This document shows positions 53,232 to 61,888 of a DNA stretch of 64,000 nt, piece by piece. This DNA comes from Paenibacillus sp. RUD330 (GTDB lineage Bacteria; Bacillota; Bacilli; Paenibacillales; Paenibacillaceae). A program made the translations under genes and the position numbers. Position 1 is the first letter of the stretch; every line of letters begins with the position of its first letter. The notes under the pieces are model-generated. The model was not told the DNA's origin. It saw nothing but the letters and a program-made list of their open reading frames with translations, and did not search any database. Where the stretch lies: NCBI RefSeq assembly GCF_002243345.2, contig NZ_CP022655.2:1142001-1206000 (forward strand). The letters are read 5' to 3'.

Positions 53232-54350
53232 ATGACAACCATTGTCCGCCGCAAGCGCGCTACCGCCCTTCTCGCCCTGTCGCTCTCCCTTGCCTTATCC
53301 GCATGCGGAGCTCAGAATGCGTCCCAGAATGCAGCCGGTCCGGCTGCAGAAGGACAGGCTCCGGCCGCCAACACGGAAGCTTCAACCGCTCCGCCGGCAT
53401 CAACGGAGCCTGCCAAATCGGACGAGCCTCTCGTCGTCTACCTGAACGACTTCGACGAGATCATCCAGCCGATGTTCGAGCAGGCGACCGGCTACAAGCT
53501 GGAGCTCGTATCCGGCAACGGAGCGGAGCTCGCATCCCGCATCGAAGCGGAGAAGGGCAACCCGCATTGGGATGTCGTCTGGATGGATTCCATGCCGATG
53601 ATCGACCAGCTCGGCAAATCCGGCCGCCTGCTGGAGGGCTGGACGCCGGCCGACATCGGCAACCTGACGGACTTCGCCAGCGGACTCGTTCCGGCGAGCG
53701 GAGCCTACTATCCGACCGGAGCCCACGCCGCCGCCGTCATCGCCTACAACACGAAAGCCTTCACGAAGGATACGGCTCCGAAGACATGGGCCGATCTGGC
53801 CGACGCGAAGTTCAAGAATACGCTCGGCATGGCCGACCCTGCCGTCGCCGCGCCTGCCTATCCGTTCGTCTCGTGGTTTTTCCAGAACCAAGGCATGGAC
53901 GCCGCGAAGGGGTACTTCGACAGCCTGTTCAAAAACGGCATGCATGTGTATCCGAAAAATCCGAACGTCGCCAAGGCGCTGACCGGCGGCGAAATCAAAG
54001 CGGCCGCCCTTCAGGAGAGCAACGCCTACGCGCTGAAGAACAAGGGAGAGCCGGTCGACATCGTCTGGCCGGCGGAAGGCGCTCCGGCATCGGTCCGCGT
54101 CGCCGCCATCCAGAAGGAGACGAAGCATCTGGAAGCGGCCAAGGCGTTCGTCGAGTTCCTGCTCGATCCGAAGACGCAGCAGGAGCTGATCGACAAGGGC
54201 GAGGAGAGCTACTTCCAGCCATCCGCCAAAGGCGTGGAACCCAAGGCCGACCGCGCGGCGGATGCCAAGCTCGTCGTGGCCGAAGCGGCGTGGGCCGGGG
54301 AGCATGAAGGCGAGATCAAGCAGTGGTTCGCCGACAAAGCGGTGAAGTAA
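53232..54350 (+). CDS. ABC transporter substrate-binding lipoprotein (AfuA/FbpA-like)
   Basis: Lipoprotein of 372 residues. The lipobox is ALSACGAQ at about 25, then a 40-residue Ala/Pro linker, then a type II binding fold: LVVYLNDFDEIIQPMFEQATG, ELASRIEAEKGNPHWDVVWMDSM, VIAYNTKAF and AKAFVEFLLDPKTQQELI. The family includes ferric-ion (FbpA), hexose-phosphate (AfuA), phosphonate and spermidine binders. The Tyr pair typical of FbpA iron binding is not evident, there is no Fur box, and a phosphoesterase gene follows in the operon, so a phosphorylated organic ligand is more likely than iron. Confidence 0.8.
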   Translation: MTTIVRRKRATALLALSLSLALSACGAQNASQNAAGPAAEGQAPAANTEASTAPPASTEPAKSDEPLVVYLNDFDEIIQPMFEQATGYKLELVSGNGAELASRIEAEKGNPHWDVVWMDSMPMIDQLGKSGRLLEGWTPADIGNLTDFASGLVPASGAYYPTGAHAAAVIAYNTKAFTKDTAPKTWADLADAKFKNTLGMADPAVAAPAYPFVSWFFQNQGMDAAKGYFDSLFKNGMHVYPKNPNVAKALTGGEIKAAALQESNAYALKNKGEPVDIVWPAEGAPASVRVAAIQKETKHLEAAKAFVEFLLDPKTQQELIDKGEESYFQPSAKGVEPKADRAADAKLVVAEAAWAGEHEGEIKQWFADKAVK

Positions 54351-54354
54351 AGAG

Positions 54355-56046
54355 ATGAGGTTCATACCGAGTCAAGGCAACAGGACGGGCTGGCTGATGC
54401 TGGCCGTCCTGTTCGTCCTCATTCTGCTGCCGCTGCTCGCGGTCGTCATCCAGGTGCTGTTTCCCGGCATTTTCTTCGGCACCCTGAAGCTCGGCGACCT
54501 CTCCCTGCTGCTCGACATCTTCAGACGGCCGCTGTGGTACGCCTCGCTCAAGAACTCGGTCCTGCTGGGCCTGGGCACGACGGTTCTGGCCACGCTCCTC
54601 GGCGGAGCGCTGGCCTTTGCCCGTTCCCGCTGGGCGTTCCCGACGGCCAGGCTGCTGGACGTGTCGGTCTGGCTGCTGCTCATCACCCCATCCTTCATCC
54701 TGGCGCAGGGATGGGTCATGTTCGCGGCTCCGGACGGACTCGCTTCCCAGTGGCTGGGCTGGAACGGAGTGACCTCCATGGTGTTCCAGCCTGCCGGGCT
54801 GATCGCCGTCATGACGCTGAGCAAATTCCCGCTCGCTTATCTGACGGTGAAGGCGGCGCTGGAATGGAGGGTCGAGAGGCTGAGCGATGCGGCCCGGCTG
54901 TCGGGCGCGTCCCCTTGGACGGTGCTGCGCACCGTGGAGCTGCCGCTGCTGCTGCCGGCCATCTGCTCGGGAGCGATGCTGGTGTTCATGGACACGGTCG
55001 GAGATTTCGGCCTTCCGGCTTCCATCGCGGCGGTGTTCCGCTTCCCGACTTTGCCTTATTCCATCTATTCCGCGCTGTACACATCGCCGATCCGCTTCGA
55101 CATGGCGGGGGCGCTGTCGTTCTACCTCGTGCTGCTGATCGCTCTGGCCATGAGCGTCCAGCTGTATGCGATGCGCAAGTCGCGCTTCGACTTCCTCTCC
55201 TCCCGCGCGGTCAAGTCGGAGCCTCGCCGTCCGGCGAAAGGCCGCCTCCTGCTGGCGCTGGGCAATTCGGCTTTCCTCGCGGCTGCCATCGGCATTCCGC
55301 TGGGGTCCAATCTGCTCATGTCGCTGCAGGGCGACTCCAGCAGCGGCGGGTTCACGCTGGAGCATTACCGCGCCCTGCTCCATGACGACGGCCGCCTGGC
55401 GCAAGGGCTGGCCCATTCCCTGGAAATCGCGCTGGCAGCGGCGGCGATAGGGCTTGCCGTCGGCTTCCTGACGGCGTATGTGCTGAACTATACCCGCTTC
55501 AAGCTGAAGAAAACGATCGACGTCCTGTCTCTCGTCTCGCTGGCGGTGCCCGGCATCGTGCTCGGCATCGGCTACATCTTCATCTGGAACCAGGCCTGGC
55601 TGCAGCCTATCGGCCTGCTTCTATACGGCACGCCGTGGATTCTGGCGCTAGGCGGCGTGGCCGGGGCGATCCCGGTCATTACCCGCATCATGGCGGGGGC
55701 GATGGCGCAGGTGCCGGAGCGTCTGCTGGCGGCGGCGCAGCTGCAGGGGGCGGGTTTCTTCCGCCGGCTGCGCACAGTGCTGGCGCCGCTCGTGAAGGGC
55801 GCGCTCCTGTCGGCCGGACTGACGGCGTTCGGCTCCAGCGTGTTCGACCTGGCGCTGTCCTCCGTGCTCTATCCGCCCAACTACATGACGCTGCCGGTCG
55901 TCATCAACAAAGCCTTCGAGGACCTCCGGTTCGGCTACGCGTCGGCGGCGACGCTGACGGGAGCCGGGCTGGTCGTCCTGATCATTCTGAGCGTGGACCT
56001 GCTGGCACGGGGGACGCGCCGACGCTCAAGGAGAACGACTTCATGA
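54355..56046 (+). CDS. ABC transporter permease, two fused domains (AfuB/FbpB-like)
   Basis: Permease of 563 residues with about twelve helices in two halves. Each half has an EAA loop for the ATPase: LSDAARLSGASPWTVLRTVELP near residue 180 and LLAAAQLQGAGFFRRLRTVLAP near residue 465. This duplicated arrangement is typical of the FbpB/AfuB/ThiP group. It starts four bases after the binding-protein stop codon, and its stop codon overlaps the ATPase start. The sugar-phosphate or phosphonate substrate suggested for the operon would cross here. Confidence 0.87.
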   Translation: MRFIPSQGNRTGWLMLAVLFVLILLPLLAVVIQVLFPGIFFGTLKLGDLSLLLDIFRRPLWYASLKNSVLLGLGTTVLATLLGGALAFARSRWAFPTARLLDVSVWLLLITPSFILAQGWVMFAAPDGLASQWLGWNGVTSMVFQPAGLIAVMTLSKFPLAYLTVKAALEWRVERLSDAARLSGASPWTVLRTVELPLLLPAICSGAMLVFMDTVGDFGLPASIAAVFRFPTLPYSIYSALYTSPIRFDMAGALSFYLVLLIALAMSVQLYAMRKSRFDFLSSRAVKSEPRRPAKGRLLLALGNSAFLAAAIGIPLGSNLLMSLQGDSSSGGFTLEHYRALLHDDGRLAQGLAHSLEIALAAAAIGLAVGFLTAYVLNYTRFKLKKTIDVLSLVSLAVPGIVLGIGYIFIWNQAWLQPIGLLLYGTPWILALGGVAGAIPVITRIMAGAMAQVPERLLAAAQLQGAGFFRRLRTVLAPLVKGALLSAGLTAFGSSVFDLALSSVLYPPNYMTLPVVINKAFEDLRFGYASAATLTGAGLVVLIILSVDLLARGTRRRSRRTTS

Positions 56047-57176
56047 CATCGATACTCGAGATCAGGCAAGTAGGCAAATCGTACGGCAAGCAGGAGGTGC
56101 TCGGGAGCGTAGACCTGACCGTGCAGGCAGGGGAAATCATCAGCGTGCTCGGTCCGTCCGGCTGCGGCAAGTCGACGCTGCTGCAGCTGATCGCCGGCCT
56201 CCAGCAGCCGGACCGGGGCGAGATTCTGCTGCGCGGCAAGGTGGCCGCCTCCCGGACCTCCATGCTTGCGCCGGAGAAGCGCGGCATCAACATGGTGTTC
56301 CAGGATTACGCCCTGTGGCCCCATATGACGGTGTTCGAAAATATCGCCTACGGCATGCGCCGCAGCAAGCAGGATCAGGCCGGAATCAAAGCCTCCGTGG
56401 CCGAGCTGGCCGCTCTGCTGAGGCTGGAGGGACTGGAGCAGCGCCTGCCGCCCCAGCTCTCCGGCGGCCAGCAGCAGCGCGTCGCCATCGCGCGGGCGCT
56501 CGCGACCAGGCCGGATCTGATGCTGCTGGACGAGCCGCTCTCGAACCTCGACATGCAGCTGCGCGTCGAGATGCGCACGGAGATGGCGTACCTGTTCAAG
56601 AAGCTGGGGACGACCGTCTTCCATGTCACCCATGACCCGGAAGAAGCGTTCTCCATGGCCGACCGCCTGGTCATCATGCGCGAGGGCGCCATCGACCAGA
56701 CCGGCACGCCGCAGCAATGCTGGCGCCTTCCGGCTTCCGCCTCGGCGGCCAAGCTGCTCGGCGCGGGCAACCGGCTGCAGGTCATGGGCCGGAGCGGCGG
56801 AAGGGCAGCCGCCGGCGGAGCGGAGCTGACCGGAGTGTGGCCGGGAGCTGCGGGAACGCAAGGCGCCGAAGGGCCCGCGCAGCTGCTCTTCCGGCCCGAT
56901 GCGGCGGACTTCCTGCCGCAGGACGGCTCGGCATCGGGCCATGGGGCCGCTGCCGAGGCTGCGGCTTCCATGGAGCCGGGCATGGAGATGAACCGCCTGC
57001 CCGTGCATGTCGTGCACAGCGTTTTCGAAGGCAAGGGCTGGAGAGTGCTGGCCCGTACGGCGGACGGACAGCCGCTGACGTTCCTGCATCATCGGCAGCT
57101 TGCAGCCGGAGTCGAGGGCAGGCTGACGATATCCCCGAACGATCTGTATCTTTACCCACAGCAGGAGGCCAAATAG
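56043..57176 (+). CDS. ABC transporter ATP-binding protein (AfuC/FbpC-like)
   Basis: ATPase of 377 residues. Walker A is GPSGCGKST, the Q-loop is VFQDYALWPH, the signature is LSGGQQQR, Walker B is LMLLDEPLSNLD, and the H-loop is VTHDPEEAF. A C-terminal TOBE-like regulatory domain of about 130 residues follows, with a Gly/Ala-rich insert. The start at 56043 overlaps the permease stop codon (ATGA), so the frame's upstream extension is ignored. It energises the preceding permease. Confidence 0.88.
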   Translation: MTSILEIRQVGKSYGKQEVLGSVDLTVQAGEIISVLGPSGCGKSTLLQLIAGLQQPDRGEILLRGKVAASRTSMLAPEKRGINMVFQDYALWPHMTVFENIAYGMRRSKQDQAGIKASVAELAALLRLEGLEQRLPPQLSGGQQQRVAIARALATRPDLMLLDEPLSNLDMQLRVEMRTEMAYLFKKLGTTVFHVTHDPEEAFSMADRLVIMREGAIDQTGTPQQCWRLPASASAAKLLGAGNRLQVMGRSGGRAAAGGAELTGVWPGAAGTQGAEGPAQLLFRPDAADFLPQDGSASGHGAAAEAAASMEPGMEMNRLPVHVVHSVFEGKGWRVLARTADGQPLTFLHHRQLAAGVEGRLTISPNDLYLYPQQEAK

Positions 57177-57181
57177 ACATC

Positions 57182-57862
57182 ATGTCCCGAATACTGACCA
57201 TATCCGACATCCACGGCTTTGCCGCCGAGGCCCGCTCGCTGCTGGAAGCGGCCGCATACGAGCCGGGCAGGGACAGGCTTTATCTGCTGGGCGATTATAT
57301 CGATTACGAGCCCCATACATGGAGCTCTCTGAACGACGTCATGGAATGGACGGCCGGCGGCGCCGTCGCGCTGGCCGGCAACATGGAGCGGCATCTGGAG
57401 CGCGAGCTGGAGAGCCGCGACGCCCTTGATGCCGCAAGCACCGCGCAGCTGAGCTTTCTGAAGCGCCTTCCGCTGCATGCGGAGGAGGAAGGCTGGCTGT
57501 TCGTGCATGCCGGCATCCGGCCCGGAGTGCCCCTGGAGCGGCAGGCGGAGCGTGATCTGATCGGCATCCGGGAGGAGTTCTGGGGCGCGGCCGACGCGTC
57601 GCCCATGCAGGTCTCCGGGACAGAGGAGGCAGGCGGCGCATCGCCGCCGCCCGCTCTGGTCGTGTTCGGCCATACGCCGACGCACAAGATCGGTGCGCAG
57701 CCGGGCGAGCTGTGGCACGGCCCCGGCAAGCTCGGCATCGATACCGGAGCCAAGCACGGGCAGCGGCTCACGCTCGTCGATCTGACCGGACGGAAGGATT
57801 ATTCCTGTCCGACTCGTCCCGATGGAAAGCATGCCGGCATCCGGATGCGCTCCTGGGGCTGA
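57182..57862 (+). CDS. Metallophosphoesterase (calcineurin-like), ABC-operon linked
   Basis: Phosphoesterase of 226 residues. The metal-binding motifs are ISDIHG, GDYIDYE (usually GDYVDRG), GNMERH (usually GNHE/D), FVHAGIRPG and FGHTPTHK. The Met in GNM replaces a normally conserved His, while other ligands are intact. It starts five bases after the ABC ATPase stop codon, so it is translated with the transporter and may dephosphorylate the imported compound in the cytoplasm. Ser/Thr phosphatase or dinucleoside polyphosphatase activity is the family alternative. Confidence 0.8.
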   Translation: MSRILTISDIHGFAAEARSLLEAAAYEPGRDRLYLLGDYIDYEPHTWSSLNDVMEWTAGGAVALAGNMERHLERELESRDALDAASTAQLSFLKRLPLHAEEEGWLFVHAGIRPGVPLERQAERDLIGIREEFWGAADASPMQVSGTEEAGGASPPPALVVFGHTPTHKIGAQPGELWHGPGKLGIDTGAKHGQRLTLVDLTGRKDYSCPTRPDGKHAGIRMRSWG

Positions 57863-57938
57863 CATGAGGGCGCGCCAGGCAGAAGGACCGGCCGGAAGGA
57901 TCTCTTATCAACGAGAATGAGGAAGGCGGGACAAGAGG

Positions 57939-58832
57939 ATGAACCTTCTGAAATTCCAGATCGTCGAGCTGCTCGACAAGCATCGCAAAGTAACCGCGGT
58001 GGCCGAGGTGCTGGGCCTCAAGCAGCCGACGGTCACCTACCATATGAAGTCGCTGGAGCAGGAATACGGAGTGAAGCTGTTCGAGCCGCGGATGGACAAG
58101 GTGATCCTGACGGAGGCGGGGCGCGCCTTGCTGCATTATGCCGGCAAAATCAACAGCCTCGCCGCGGAGGCCAGGCGGACAGCCCAGGAATACGGCACTC
58201 CGGGGAGGGGGACCCTCCGCATCGGAGCCAGCTATGTTCCGGCGACCTATATGCTGCCGCGCCTGCTCAAGGAGTTCGCCGCCCGCCATCCCAAGGTGAC
58301 GGTCACGCTGGCGGTGAAGCCTTCCTCCGTCATCAAGGAAATGCTGCTGAGCCACGAGATCGATCTCGGCGTCCTGTCGGCGGAGCCGTTCCGCCTGCCG
58401 ATGCTGGATGTGCGCGAGCTCTGCGACGACGAGCTGGTGCTGGCGCATGCTCCGGACCATTACCTGGCGGCAAGCTCCGAGCTCACGCCCGGCCTCCTGT
58501 CAACGGCAGACTTCGTCCTGCACGGCCGGCATTCCAGCACGCGCGAGCTGACGGACCGGTGGCTGGAGCAGCACGGCATCCGGCTGGAGCAGCATCTGGA
58601 GCTGGATTCGCTGGAAGCGATCAAGCAGGCGGTCATCCAGGGCGGACATGTATCGTTCGTATCCGGGCTCGCTGTCGAGGGAGAGGTCGCCAGAGGCTTG
58701 CTGCTGGCGAGGCCGATTCCGGAATTCCGCTACCGGCGCACGGTCAGCTATGCCAGCAACCGCGACCGCCATCCGTCCGGCCAGCTGCAGAGCATGATGG
58801 AGCTGCTCGCCGGCTGGAGCCTCATTCAATAA
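57939..58832 (+). CDS. LysR family transcriptional regulator
   Basis: Regulator of 297 residues. The N-terminal helix-turn-helix (KVTAVAEVLGLKQPTVTYHMKSLEQEYG) is unusual in having Tyr-His (TVTYHM) where most LysR proteins have SAVS.QI. The effector domain follows (GTLRIGASYVPATYMLPRLL; DLGVLSAEPFRLPML; AIKQAVIQGGHVSFVS). Relatives control sulfur, amino acid or phosphonate uptake genes. It lies 76 bases after the phosphoesterase gene on the same strand and is a likely regulator of this transport operon; LysR genes are more often divergent from their targets. Confidence 0.85.
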   Translation: MNLLKFQIVELLDKHRKVTAVAEVLGLKQPTVTYHMKSLEQEYGVKLFEPRMDKVILTEAGRALLHYAGKINSLAAEARRTAQEYGTPGRGTLRIGASYVPATYMLPRLLKEFAARHPKVTVTLAVKPSSVIKEMLLSHEIDLGVLSAEPFRLPMLDVRELCDDELVLAHAPDHYLAASSELTPGLLSTADFVLHGRHSSTRELTDRWLEQHGIRLEQHLELDSLEAIKQAVIQGGHVSFVSGLAVEGEVARGLLLARPIPEFRYRRTVSYASNRDRHPSGQLQSMMELLAGWSLIQ

Positions 58833-58960
58833 ACCTTGAGCGGCATTCAACTTTTAGTGCCGGATTTAACGCAGGCTCCGAATCCTCTTGATGTTGCCGG
58901 GACAAGCCGGGGCTACAGTAAAGAAGCCGGAAGGCAAAATCAGGCAGAGGAGCGGATGAG

Positions 58961-59821
58961 ATGAAAAGCATATGGAAAAAAGCGGCTGCGGCGGTATTGG
59001 CGGGGGGCTTGATGACGACAATCGGCGTTCAAGCGGGCGAGCGGGCCCAGGCGGCAAGCTCCGTCATGGTGCCGGGCTACGAAGTGAAGCTGCTGCTCAG
59101 TCCTTCAGCCGCGCTCGGCAGCGACGGCAAGCCTTCTTCTTCGCTGGCCGGCGCCTTCGGGCTCGGTTCCGCACAGAGCATCGGCGTGGAGTATTTCGAC
59201 ACCGGGGCGCTGGAGCTGAACGCGAAGGGATGGGATGTCCGCTTCCGCAAGAAGGCCGACAAATCGAACTTCGAGATCAGCTACAAGAAGCGTTATCCCA
59301 TCGTGAACGGCAATATCGGCGCGGCGCTGGAGCAGGCCAGGCAGGAGGGCTTCACTTCTTCGGACGACAATTACGAGGCCGAGATCGACTGGACCTACAG
59401 CAAGCAGACGCTGAGCATCTCGACCGAGAAAAAGAAGAGCGCTTCCGGCTACAGCGGCACGGCTCTTCCGGCGGAAAGCAAGGCCCTCGGCATGGCCGTG
59501 GATGAAATCCCCGGCAAGCTGGACAATTGGAGCTCGTCCGGCTGGGGCAAAGGGACGCTGTCGGCGGCAAGGGCCCATGGGCCTGTAGCCGTGAGCAAAT
59601 ATACGGGCGCCTTCGACGGGCTGGAGACGGATCTGGAAATCTGGCCGATCCGGAATGCTTCCGGCACAGGGACGGAGACGATCGTGGAAGTCTCCTTCAA
59701 GACGGACGACGCGGCCGAGGCTGCCGCCGAGCGGGACAAGCTGATTGCCTTCGTGCAGGGCAAGGGCTGGCTCGTGCCCCAGGACTCGCTCAAGACCCAG
59801 CTCATTCTGGAGCGCTACTAG
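58961..59821 (+). CDS. Secreted protein with CYTH-like features, unrecognised
   Basis: Exported protein of 286 residues. The signal peptide ends near ERAQAASS. The body shows features of a CYTH/triphosphate-tunnel domain: EVKLLL near the N terminus, QSIGVEYFDTGALELNAKGW followed by DVRFRKKADKSNFEISYKK, a pattern of alternating Arg/Lys strands, and later ETIVEVSFKTDD. CYTH proteins bind triphosphates or polyphosphate and are normally cytoplasmic, so an exported version is unusual. Assignment is by pattern only; the E-x-E-x-K start is incomplete (EVKLLL). The ATG follows AGAGGAGCGGATGAG. It ends at a hairpin. Confidence 0.55.
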   Translation: MKSIWKKAAAAVLAGGLMTTIGVQAGERAQAASSVMVPGYEVKLLLSPSAALGSDGKPSSSLAGAFGLGSAQSIGVEYFDTGALELNAKGWDVRFRKKADKSNFEISYKKRYPIVNGNIGAALEQARQEGFTSSDDNYEAEIDWTYSKQTLSISTEKKKSASGYSGTALPAESKALGMAVDEIPGKLDNWSSSGWGKGTLSAARAHGPVAVSKYTGAFDGLETDLEIWPIRNASGTGTETIVEVSFKTDDAAEAAAERDKLIAFVQGKGWLVPQDSLKTQLILERY

Positions 59822-59841
59822 TCGGCTGAGCCGCGGATTTC

Positions 59842-59868
59842 AAGGCCTTCCTGCGGGAAGGCCTTTTT
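59842..59868 (+). terminator. Terminator after the CYTH-like gene
   Basis: AAGGCCTTCC-TGCG-GGAAGGCCTT followed by TTT. Confidence 0.85.
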
Positions 59869-59912
59869 GCGCTCCCCAGTCCGGGGTATGATGGGAGAAA
59901 GGAGGGATGACG

Positions 59913-60266
59913 ATGGAGCAGGAAGCGAAGTATACCCAGCAGCATCTGGCCAACGAACGGACTTTTCTCGCCTGGGTGAGAACGAGCATCGCGATGATCG
60001 GCCTCGGCTTCATCGCCGCGGGACTTGTGCTTCAGACGGAGGTGCTCGGCCGTTCGGGCCGGCTCGTCGCTTCCGCCGGCGGCATCGGCTCGGTCATCAT
60101 GGGAGCCGTCGTCCTGCTGCTGGCTGCCAGGGATTATTTCCAGAAGCGCAGAGGGATCAACGAGGAGCGGTTCCGCTCTCCCGTCCTACTCGTCTGGATC
60201 GTCTCCGTCACGCTCGGGCTGATCAGCCTGCTGCTGATCGTTCTCGTCTTCATGATGGTTTTGTGA
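59913..60266 (+). CDS. DUF202 (YidH-type) membrane protein
   Basis: Three-helix membrane protein of about 117 residues. The DUF202 hallmark is the N-terminal LANERTFLAWVRTSIAMIGLGF, followed by helices around GSVIMGAVVLLLAARDY and WIVSVTLGLISLLLIVLVF. Function is unknown; some relatives are in stress-response or phosphate (VTC-like) contexts, which is of interest next to a CYTH-like gene, since VTC complexes join a CYTH-fold polyphosphate domain to DUF202 helices. ATG 59913 has AGGAGGG 8 bases upstream; an ATG at 59907 is too close to it. Confidence 0.8.
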   Translation: MEQEAKYTQQHLANERTFLAWVRTSIAMIGLGFIAAGLVLQTEVLGRSGRLVASAGGIGSVIMGAVVLLLAARDYFQKRRGINEERFRSPVLLVWIVSVTLGLISLLLIVLVFMMVL

Positions 60267-60381
60267 GAACGGCGGAGCAAGGCGCCCAAGGCGAGGGTTG
60301 ACGGGTCCGGCATGCCGTGATAAAAGGAAAGGAATGACGGTTTTGGCCGCCTAACTAACCAAACGAAAGAGGTTTTCGACG

Positions 60382-61341
60382 ATGCCGATGCTCGACATGC
60401 CGCTCGAGGAGCTGCGCCGATACGAGGGGCGCAATCCGCGCCCGGCCGATTTTGACGCCTATTGGGAGCGCGCGCTGGCAGAGATGAAAGCGATTGATCC
60501 TCAAGTGGAGCTGGTGCCGGCAGCGTTCCAGGTGCCGCATGCGGAATGCTTCGACCTGTATTTCACCGGGGTGAAGGGAGCGCGCATCCACGCCAAATAC
60601 GTGCGTCCCAAAAACATCCCGCAGCCGCATCCGGCGCTGCTTCATTTCCACGGCTATTCCGGCCATTCGGGGGATTGGATGGATAAGCTGGGCTATGCCG
60701 CTCTCGGCTTCTCCTTCTTCTCCCTGGATGTCCGCGGCCAAGGAGGCTCCTCGGAGGATGTCGGCGGGGTGAAGGGCAACACGCTGCAAGGGCATATCAT
60801 CCGCGGTCTCGACGGCGAGCCGGATGACCTGCTGTTCCGGCACATCTTCCTCGACACCGCCCAGCTGGCCGGCATCGCGATGGGCATGCCCGAGGTGGAT
60901 CCGGAGCGCGTCGGCGCGACCGGCTGGTCGCAGGGCGGAGCCTTGACGATCGCCTGCGCCGCTTTGGAGCCGCGCATCAAGCGCGCCGCTCCGGTCTATC
61001 CGTTCCTGAGCGACTATCAGCGGGTGTGGGAGATGGATCAGGCCAAGGACGCGTACGAGGAGCTGCGGGGCTACTTCCGCCGTTTCGATCCCCGGCATCG
61101 GCGCGAGGAGGAGATCTTCACCCGCCTGGGCTATATCGACATCCAGCATCTCGCCTCCCGCATCACCGCCGAGGTGCTGCTCGGCGTCGGCCTGATGGAC
61201 TCCATCTGCCCGCCGTCGACCCAGTTCGCCGCCTACAACAAGATCGCCTCGCCCAAGTCTCTGGAGATCTACCCGGATTACGGACATGAGGGACTGCCTG
61301 GCCTGCATGACGACATCGTGCAGTTCATGCTGAAGCTGTAA
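60382..61341 (+). CDS. Acetyl xylan esterase / cephalosporin-C deacetylase (CE7 family)
   Basis: Serine esterase of 319 residues in carbohydrate esterase family 7, removing acetyl groups from xylo-oligosaccharides or related compounds in the cytoplasm. Family landmarks: PADFDAYWERAL at the N terminus, HGYSGHSGDW (oxyanion region), LDVRGQGGSS, the nucleophile in GATGWSQGG, the Asp in GLMDSICPPST and the His in PDYGHEG. There is no signal peptide, as is usual for CE7. A sugar ABC transporter begins downstream, but a terminator lies between them. Confidence 0.88.
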   Translation: MPMLDMPLEELRRYEGRNPRPADFDAYWERALAEMKAIDPQVELVPAAFQVPHAECFDLYFTGVKGARIHAKYVRPKNIPQPHPALLHFHGYSGHSGDWMDKLGYAALGFSFFSLDVRGQGGSSEDVGGVKGNTLQGHIIRGLDGEPDDLLFRHIFLDTAQLAGIAMGMPEVDPERVGATGWSQGGALTIACAALEPRIKRAAPVYPFLSDYQRVWEMDQAKDAYEELRGYFRRFDPRHRREEEIFTRLGYIDIQHLASRITAEVLLGVGLMDSICPPSTQFAAYNKIASPKSLEIYPDYGHEGLPGLHDDIVQFMLKL

Positions 61342-61488
61342 GGCGAGAACGACAGGAGGCGGCGGAAGGCCTATCTTCGGATCGCCGCCCAAGCGGGATG
61401 TCCCCCAGGACCCGGCTTTGCCGCAGGCATTTTTCTGCACCCTGCAAGAAGGGCCTGCGAGAAAAACGAACGAGAGCAGCCCCAATGC

Positions 61489-61527
61489 AGCCGCATGGTG
61501 ATCTTTGATCCGATGCGGCTTTTTTTG
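61489..61527 (+). terminator. Terminator upstream of the sugar transporter
   Basis: AGCCGCAT (61489-61496) pairs with ATGCGGCT (61513-61520), with GATC/GATC pairs inside, followed by TTTTTTTG. It lies about 150 bases after the CE7 esterase gene. Confidence 0.75.
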
Positions 61528-61744
61528 CATGCAATGCGGCCTCGTTCGGAAACATTTTCAACTTTTATATATAAATCTTGATTGTTTATTCGGAAATCGA
61601 ATCGGTCTGTCTCAAAAACAGCTTCCTGTAGCGGGCATTTCAATCCGCTCCATCCGCCACGATGCAGCGGGAATCTAGTCAATCATGAAACAAAATCGCA
61701 ATATTAACAAAATGAAACATTTTATATAAAATTTAAATTTGTTG

Positions 61745-61774
61745 TTTACAAGAAGAATGGAGACGGCTTATAAT
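61745..61774 (+). promoter_or_regulatory. Sigma-A promoter of the sugar ABC operon
   Basis: TTTACA at 61745-61750, 18 bases, then TATAAT at 61769-61774, 115 bases before the start codon, in AT-rich surroundings. Confidence 0.6.
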
Positions 61775-61888
61775 CATCCTGTAATTGAAAGCGTGTTCAT
61801 ATCCAGCGAAGGATAAATCTTCCGCCGGCTGGTTCGGACCGATTGTGTTGCAAGGGCAAGACATCACATCCAAATGGGGGAAAAAGGC

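Larger units (their letters stand above)
61342..61888. other. 547-base region before the sugar transporter
   Basis: It contains the terminator and promoter listed separately. Between them, roughly 61545-61770 is strongly AT-rich (for example the stretch from 61690 to 61745), which could act as an UP element. The first 100 bases after the esterase gene are GC-rich and empty. No ORF is convincing. Confidence 0.5.
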
